DNA of 64,000 nucleotides from contig OX243814.1 in NCBI GenBank assembly GCA_945859605.1, positions 45,142,602-45,206,601 of the forward strand, written 5' to 3'. The notes beneath the pieces are model-generated. The model worked only from the letters and a program-made list of their open reading frames with translations, did not search any database and had not been told where the DNA came from. Source of the DNA: Lumbricus rubellus (lineage: Eukaryota > Annelida > Clitellata > Crassiclitellata > Lumbricidae). Shown here in pieces: positions 57,555 to 64,000 of this stretch. Position numbers and translations under genes: made by a program. How positions within the stretch are numbered: the first letter of the stretch is position 1; every line of letters starts with the position of its first letter.

Positions 57555-59488
57555 AGTAAACTGCATTTTTTGAACACGGGTTGCCGCTTGGCACAGTTGT
57601 AGTTGGGACCCAAGAGAACATTTTAAGAAGGGGAGCCATCCGAAATTTCCCTTAGAATTCAAGATGGCGGCTTTTTTCAAAATGGCGGCCTGAGGCTAAG
57701 AAATTCTTATAAATCATCGTATCATCTCGTGTTTGGTGTCGTTTCTATATATTTCTGACTCGAAAAACACGAATCTAAGGTCAAAATTAACATTGACATC
57801 AAAATTAAGCCAAAAGAAGTATTTTTACATTAAAAAACAGCAAAATTGCTATTAAAATATATTAAATAGTTCTTCATTTCCATTGCTTGTCTTAAAATTA
57901 TCTTGTGGTATAATCCTTCATAGCTCTGGATGTTTTATCATAGTTTTGATTATTATGCATTGGAACCGTTGAGAATCATCCTTAGGACTCAAAATGGCGG
58001 CTTCTTAAAAATGGCGTTCTGCGTCAAAGACATTCATACAGATTGTCAAGACATGTCACGTTTAGTGTCGTTTACATTTATACTTTTTGACTCGAAGAAC
58101 ACCAATCTAAGATCAAAATCATCATATATAGGTCATCAATATAAAGCCAATATGATCAATGTTTTGCAAAACAGCAAAACTGTTTTTATAAAAACAAATA
58201 TTTCTTTTGTTTTCGTTGCTTTTCTTCGGTTTTTCGTGGCAATCTCCCTATGTATCTGGATGGTTCTTGCAATTCTATTTATATTATTATTATAATTTAG
58301 AATTGAACTAAATAGCTAAAACCTAATAATCGTAGTTTTTCATATTTCTGTCCGGAAAGGGAAAACGCCCGCACAGCAGTTAGGACCAACAGTACAACGA
58401 TTAAGACGATGACGACGACGATTATGATGATGACGACAACGACGACGTCATTATCCGTTCCGTCTCCCTTGGCAACAGCGTCTGGACCATCTGCGAACCT
58501 TCTGCTATCTCGTCATCAACGAATCATTCATCCGTAACGGCGCAGGACCAGATGGTCCAGACGCTGTTGCCAAGGGAGACGGAACGGATAATGACGTCGT
58601 CGTTGTCGTCATCATCATAATCGTCGTCGTCATCGTCTTAATCGTTGTACTGTTGGTCCTAACTGCTGTGCGGGCGTTTTCCCTTTCCGGACGGAAATGT
58701 GAGAAACTACGAATATTAGGTTTTAGCTATTTAGTTCAATTCTAAATTATAATAATAATATAAATAGAATTGCAAGAACCATCCAGATACATAGGGAGAT
58801 TGCCACGAAAAACCGAAGAAAAGCAACGAAAACAAAAGAAATATTTGTTTTTATAAAAACAGTTTTGCTGTTTTGCAAAACATTGATCATATTGGCTTTA
58901 TATTGATGACCTATATATGATGATTTTGACCTTAGATTGGTGTTCTTCGAGTCAAAAAGTATAAATGTAAACGACACTAAACGTGACATGTCTTGACAAT
59001 CTGTATGAATGTCTTTGACGCAGAACGCCATTTTTAAGAAGCCGCCATTTTGAGTCCTAAGGATGATTCTCAACGATTCCAATGCATAATAATCAAAACT
59101 ATGATAAAACATCCAGAGCTATGAAGGATTATACCACAAGATAATTTTAAGACAAGCAATGGAAATGAAGAACTATTTAATATATTTTAATAGCAATTTT
59201 GCTGTTTTTTAATGTAAAAATACTTCTTTTGGCTTAATTTTGATGTCTAATGTTAATTTTAACCTTAGATTCGTGTTTTTCGAGTCAGAAATATATAGAA
59301 ACGACACCAAACACGAGATGATACGATGATTTATAAGAATTTCTTAGCCTCAGGCCGCCATTTTGAAAAAAGCCGCCATCTTGAATTCTAAGGGAAATTT
59401 CGGATGGCTCCCCTTCTTAAAATGTTCTCTTGGGTCCCACCTACAACTGTGCCAAGCGGCAACCCGTGTTCAAAAAGTGCAGTTTACT
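57555..59488. mobile_element. foldback element, two 0.94-kb arms around a 55-bp loop
   Basis: The left arm (57555-58493) and right arm (58549-59488) are near-perfect inverted copies, about 98% by eye, with a unique loop at 58494-58548. Weaker inverted similarity runs outward another 30-40 bp (AAGCGGTACA / TGTACCGCTT). Each arm contains two diverged units of about 330 bp, both starting with an AAATGGCGGC block (57665 and 57990). Internally repetitive arms are typical of Foldback-class elements. The 121-codon frames at 57930-58295 (+) and 58747-59112 (-) are mirror copies and probably not coding. Confidence 0.85.
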
Positions 59489-59887
59489 AACCAGAAGCGG
59501 ACTTGTACCGCTTCTACTACTGAGAGCAACGACTTCATTTACATGAAGGTCGTCAGGGTTCGAATCCGCTCCAGCAGGTTTTTGAATCCCCCAATCCTTT
59601 AGTGGTGTTACCACTTCCCTTATCCGTTCCGAAACTACCTCACCCTCCTTCGAAGAAGGGATAAACTGACTTGGGCGATCATGCAGGTGACTTATCTCGT
59701 TATTTAGGTGCTCTATCTGAGAATCATGGCGCTCCATAAATTCCGCTAGGGTGCCTGTGAAGGACTGTAGAAGTTCAACAACTCCTGTTTTACTCATCCC
59801 CTCGGGGTTATTATCATCCGTGGCTCCTCCCTCTGCATTCTCTTCAATATCCTCCTCAACCTCGTCATCATAAGATATCTCGGACAT
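59441..59887 (-). CDS. gag-like protein fragment, part 1
   Basis: Minus-strand frame from 59887: an acidic N-terminus (MSEISYDDEVEEDIEE), then a helical region with LLQSFTGTLAEFMERHDSQI and a short coiled coil, then a Ser/Pro linker before the frame runs into the foldback arm near 59488. The acidic N-terminus plus coiled coil resembles the start of Gypsy-type gag proteins. There is no diagnostic motif. Confidence 0.4.
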   Translation of the reverse strand: MSEISYDDEVEEDIEENAEGGATDDNNPEGMSKTGVVELLQSFTGTLAEFMERHDSQIEHLNNEISHLHDRPSQFIPSSKEGEVVSERIREVVTPLKDWGIQKPAGADSNPDDLHVNEVVALSSRSGTSPLLVSKLHFLNTGCRLAQL

Positions 59888-61043
59888 TGCAAGGATTTAT
59901 CTAAAGTCAATGTTACTCAATACTTGTGTTAGATTATTTAATTAAGCAATTATATCTTAACTACAGTTGACAAACCTTGTCAATAATTAACAGTGATTGA
60001 GATGAAAAATAATGTTCTCATACAGTGTTCAATATTCAGTGTCTTTTGATTTCGAATTGACTACACGACTTAATCAGTAACCATTTCTAATACACATGCC
60101 AACTTTAACTCTAATTATTTAAGTACAACTCTTTAGACTTAAAACTAGTGCGACCTTGCCACAGATTTACAGGCACGATTTCCTTCTGGAAGAATTGCAC
60201 GTTATTATCTAATAAATTTATAATCAATTAATTCTCTAATTAATTACTTCACACGAACCATTCGCTGCTGATCATCTGTCAACGTTACACACAGTGAAAG
60301 TATTATTCACAGACATCAAGCTTATTTAATTTTCTCGGTTACAATATCACATAAGAACCCAGGGGATACTTCTCTGCCCTTCCAGTAATTTGTTACCACA
60401 GCGATCGGCAATGACGAGAATGTCGGTTCCCGGAAATCGTCTACCAAAGAATTGACAGCGGAAGAATTTCGTTTCCAAAACGTCCGGAAATATATAATAA
60501 AACTTCCTCCAGACACTGCGGTCTTAACCAGAAGTATGTTCGAAATCTTGATCACCCGATGAATTCTTAAACTAGTTCGTTTAATATAATTTCAGCCGCA
60601 ATTCTTCTTATTTTTATCAACAATTTTCAGTCACTCGAGCACGGAGGTCTAACGTCGTCGAAAACTCTTCTCCGTCTGCCGATCTACTGTTTCCAGCCAA
60701 TCACAGACGATATCACGTGACTCGTTCAAGTCCCGTGACCGAGGGGTCCAATCAAAGCTGTTGCGTTGCCGCCGATCTAAAAATAGAGTGTCGCAATGCG
60801 ACACTCTTCGCTAAAAAGGGATTACTGCACCGGAGGTCAGTTCCAAAAAGGGGCTAAACTCCGACGACCGGTTGCAAATCTAGCAAGGCCGCAAATCTAT
60901 AAATAACGATCGCAATTTCCACGATCGTTACAGTACGTACAGAGCCTTCGATAACTGTAGCAGTCTAACTAAGGGCTCGCTTTAAAACCACTGTATCTAG
61001 CGCAGCCATGCAATGCTAGTCTGCTTTGATGTTGCCACCAGCT
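59888..61043 (-). other. leader or LTR-like region with two hairpins
   Basis: Two perfect stems, GAGTGTCGCA-A-TGCGACACTC (60787-60807) and TAACGATCG...CGATCGTTA (about 60905-60932), each follow a TAAAAATA or TATAAATA box. They look like diverged copies of one 120-bp promoter-like unit. On the minus strand TGGTAACAAATTACTGG at about 60386-60402 resembles a tRNA primer-binding site. No gene was recognised here. Confidence 0.4.
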
Positions 61044-61772
61044 GTACAGTGTACAGTTCTGTTTTGTCCTTGACGAACGCAGCACAATACGGATTTCTCG
61101 AACAAAAGACCAGATCACCCGCTGTACGAATTCCTACGTAAATACAGCAGTCGCAAAAACATGTCCAACACGAAACAACAAACAAAAACGGATGCCTGGG
61201 ATTCTGTTGTTTTCGCGCTAAACAGGAGCCAGACGAATTATTATTCGTCGATGCACCAAAATATACGAATTCGAGTACAACCTGGAATTTTACCCGGAAA
61301 ATTGTGGCGATGGATGCATGCATGGCATCCTGGTGAAAAGGAAGAGGGCGAGGTCCGCAAAGAGGAGAAGGAGACAAAGGAGGAGGAAGAGGAAGAGATG
61401 GAGACAGAGAAAAGGTGCATGTCTCGGAACCAACTGATTCTAAAACGGGATAGCTTACCGGTTGAATTCTGGTGCAAACACCAGCGATTGGCTGGGCCAG
61501 TTGTTCAAAGTATGTAGGTTATGTACATTGTACATGTAGATCTATGTATGTATGTATGCATGTATGAATGTATGTATGTATATATGCATGTATGTATGTA
61601 TGCATGTACATGTATGTATGTATGTATGTATGTATGTATGTATGTATGTATGTATGTATGTATGTATGTACATGTATGTATGTATGTATGTATGTATGTA
61701 TGTATGTATGTATGTATGTATGTATGTATGTATGTATGTATGTATGTATGTATGTATGTATGTATGTATGTA

Positions 61773-61803
<31 letters not shown>

Positions 61804-62000
61804 ATGTATGTATGTATGTATGTATGTATGTATGTACGTATGTATGTATGTATGTATGTATGCATGCATGCATGCATGTATGTATGTATGTATGTATGTA
61901 TGTAAGCATGCTAAGCATGCATCTACGTGCACTTGTATTTATGGATGTATTTATGGATGTATGTTTGTGTGCATTATTATTTCATGTATCTATGTATGCA
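61044..62000. repeat. segmental duplication, unit B (resumed part)
   Basis: Matches 50848-51600: GTACAGTTCTGTTTTGTCC, then GGATGCCTGGGATTCTGTTG, then CGAATTCGAGTACAACCTGG, with a GGAGGA stretch. It includes a large (ATGT)n array that is only a short run in unit A. Confidence 0.85.
61543..61913. repeat. (ATGT)n microsatellite
   Basis: About 370 bp of GTAT tetramers with one (GT)n patch near 61775 and a GCAT block at 61861-61878. Confidence 0.95.
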
Positions 62001-62087
62001 GATATTTAGGTAAGCATAATTATACATTATATATATACATTATATATATTATATATTTTATGCATTATATATATATATATATATATA

Positions 62088-62570
62088 TCTATATAAATAA
62101 AAATCTAACCGCGTTTGGCACGGCTTCAAAGATCTCCGAACTTTCTTCATTGATTGCTTTCGAAACTTCACCAAAACGTTTAGTTCCAACACAGCCGGGT
62201 TTGCAGAATGATTTTTGGGGAAAAGCGCAATCTTTTAAACAAAAAAAGCAACTTTGCAAATTCTACCGTTTTCAAAACATACGCCCGTTGATAAGTGTCT
62301 TCCGTTTTGTAGCGCATTTCAACACATTGGATTGCGGCCTAAGAAAAGCAAATTTTCAAATTCTACCGTTTTCAACACATAGCAACTTGCAAAATCTACC
62401 GTTTTCAAAACATACGCCCGTTGATAAGTGTCTTCCGTTTTGTAGCGCATTTCAACACATTGGATTGCGGCCTAAAAAAAGCAAAATTTCAAATTCTACC
62501 GTTTTCAACACATAGCAACTTTGCAAATTCTACCGTTTTCAAAACATACGCCCGTTGGCATATAGGCATT
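62088..62570 (+). mobile_element. Helitron/Helentron-like 5' region with 133-bp minisatellite
   Basis: Starts TCTATATAAATAAAAATC after a (TA)n tract, like 2975. From 62248 a unit of 133-134 bp (GCAACTTTGCAAATTCTACC onward) repeats at 62382 and 62515. Within each unit TTCTACCGTTTTCAA(A/C)ACAT occurs twice. Minisatellites just inside the 5' end are common in Helitrons. No replicase is visible. Confidence 0.45.
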
Positions 62571-62576
62571 CCGTAC

Positions 62577-64000
62577 CCGATTTCGTAGCATTGTCAGCCT
62601 TATGCGCCTTTTCATTGGCCGATCCCATATTATGATTATTCATAACCAGTGACATCATTAAGCACGTTTTGTTTACAGACTGCGGCTTGCGTTGGCAATA
62701 ATTATCAATAATCTTAGGCTATTATGTTTAATAACTCGCAGCCTTTGCGTTCATTAGGCCTAGTAGGCTATATGGCAGTTACCTGCTAAGATTTATAAAG
62801 TGCTTTTATAAACTGATAGCCTACACCAAACAGTTTTGCATACAATGGGATAAAGCTGCATTGCGTGATTTATTATTGGGCGGATATGCTTTGTAATTAA
62901 GTGCTTTTAGCTCCATGTAGCCTAGTGCAGGCTGTCTGTTCAGCTAGTATAGTTAAGATTTATGTATTCTGTAATCTGACTTCATGCAAACTGTTTCAAC
63001 TGTAACCGATTGCGGTCTTTCAACCTGATTGTTGAATAGATAAAAATTATCATTATACTGCCTCACCCAAAATTTTAAACACCCGATTTTAGTTTATTAA
63101 TTGTATTTAAAATGTAAGCAACTGGCAGGTAGGTAAGCTGTAGGCTAAATGTTTAGACTACGCTATGTCTGAATCGTGACAAGTTGTCATTATACTATAG
63201 GTTGCGGCCTGTCAACCGTATTGTTGAATAAAGATATTATTATTTATTGATGAGCAATGATAACAGAGTAACTAACACTGATGTTTTTAGCAAATGCCTT
63301 TCTATTATGTAAAGCCATAAGGCTACTTGCATTCATATTAATGCTTTTATTGGCATGTCTACTTAGGCTATTCAAAATTCAGCAGTAACGTTCACTCTTA
63401 CAGGGCTGTTTTAAGGTATTTTTAGAACTGCCACAACCCCTTCTTTCCTTTCCCATCCTCCATGGTAAATTACTTCCAATCGGAGGACAATGACCTTTTT
63501 GCTAGTTTTTAACTGTACAGAAGTGTTTCTCCAAATCTATTCCTGTCAGGAAGTCAGAACGTGGAATTAGAAGGTATGTGAACGTGGATGCAAAGGGTTC
63601 TGATTCATGATCCAAAATAATCAATTTTGAACAATCTGAATGAAGATAACCATCACCCATATCTTAATAAAACGTATTTAGGCCTAGGCCTATATGCAAT
63701 TGCGCATAAGCCACACATAGGCATAAATTTGACATATTCGCTGGCACGCACGTAACAACGCGTAACCTTTGCATTTTTGCTCTGATTAGAAGTCTACCTT
63801 CACACTTTCGATTACTTCACTATCGAATGGAAACTCCTTATAACTTTAAGCGCACCGCAATCGGCCATTTCCCCCCGTATGCCAACAACAGCAGCAACAA
63901 CAGCGCACGAGAAGGCACGAAACACGTCATTGGTTATGAATATTCATAATCTGGAAACGGCCAATGAAAAAGCGTTATGGCTTGCAATGCTACGAAATCG
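62577..64000. mobile_element. large inverted-repeat element running off the window
   Basis: CGATTTCGTAGCATTG at 62577 and about 85 bp after it (CTTTTTCATTGGCC, ATTCATAACCA(G/A)TGAC) return inverted at 63912-64000. The inverted copy reaches the last base, so the element or repeat continues outside. The interior (about 62670-63900) has no recognisable gene. Confidence 0.6.

Larger units (their letters stand above)
57090..61040 (-). mobile_element. inserted retroelement-like block interrupting unit B
   Basis: Unit A reads straight from AGGTAGACC to GTGTACAG (50822-50862). Unit B carries about 3.95 kb between the same points. The block has gag-like minus-strand frames, a long leader and two hairpins at its right side, and is itself split by a foldback element. 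I could not identify matching LTRs or a polymerase, so it is a partial or unusual element. Confidence 0.5.

Noticed and set aside
57930..59112. Two identical 121-residue hydrophobic proteins on opposite strands
   Set aside because: They are the two arms of one foldback element. The frame spans an AAATGGCGGC repeat and has no family resemblance.
59535..59580. tRNA-like sequence with GGTTCGAATCC box
   Set aside because: The T-stem bases do not pair, no acceptor partner is found upstream, and it lies within the gag-like frame. At most a chance B box.
1..64000. CRISPR arrays, bacterial operons, riboswitches
   Set aside because: No equal-spaced repeat/spacer pattern. Introns, LINEs and microsatellites show eukaryotic nuclear DNA, so short tandem repeats are satellites.

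Overview
This window looks like nuclear DNA from a marine invertebrate. It is AT-rich and gene-poor, has spliceosomal introns, and is full of microsatellites, decayed LINEs, TIR transposons and foldback elements. An echinoderm or similar deuterostome is plausible because of an expanded-type Mab-21 family, a somatostatin/allatostatin-C type receptor and a very frequent TAGGCCTA octamer, but this is an inference and not a firm placement.

Layout. At the left edge (1-2162) are the last two exons of a MARVEL-domain membrane protein, with a hAT transposon in the intron before them. At 3350-10779 is the most unusual locus: a TATA promoter preceded by an array of p53-family-like half-sites, then eight small exons (coiled coil, acidic 15-residue repeats, basic nuclear-localisation-like peptide, SUMO-interaction-like motif, cysteine-rich zinc module) spliced in frame to one large exon. 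That exon encodes a virus/Polinton-type family B DNA polymerase with all visible exonuclease and polymerase motifs. It runs into a 200-bp assembly gap at 10780. From 11 to 33 kb there is no convincing host gene. This part holds simple repeats, two LINE remnants, a tRNA-derived SINE, a broken piggyBac copy with TTAA ends, a palindromic MITE, and a hAT nested inside another hAT, each with exact 8-bp target duplications. At 33.7-34.8 kb, minus strand, is a class A peptide GPCR exon. From 35 to 46 kb there are two more hAT elements, a 28-bp-TIR element, a G-rich minisatellite split by a palindromic MITE, and otherwise nothing recognisable.

From 46.2 to 62 kb is a tandem segmental duplication. Each unit has a LINE 3' remnant, a probable 5'UTR exon donor, a (GAT/GAC)n array and an intact intronless-coding Mab-21 / cGAS-like-receptor gene (943 and 948 codons). 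The second unit is split after its gene by about 4 kb of inserted DNA: a minus-strand gag-like retroelement that was itself hit by a 1.9-kb foldback element. The right edge (62.1-64 kb) has a Helitron-like 5' end with a 133-bp minisatellite, and an inverted repeat that runs off the window.

Functional links are few. The Mab-21 pair are close paralogs that probably act in nucleotide-second-messenger innate sensing. The polymerase locus is a candidate captured or still-mobile viral-type replication gene under host-style control.
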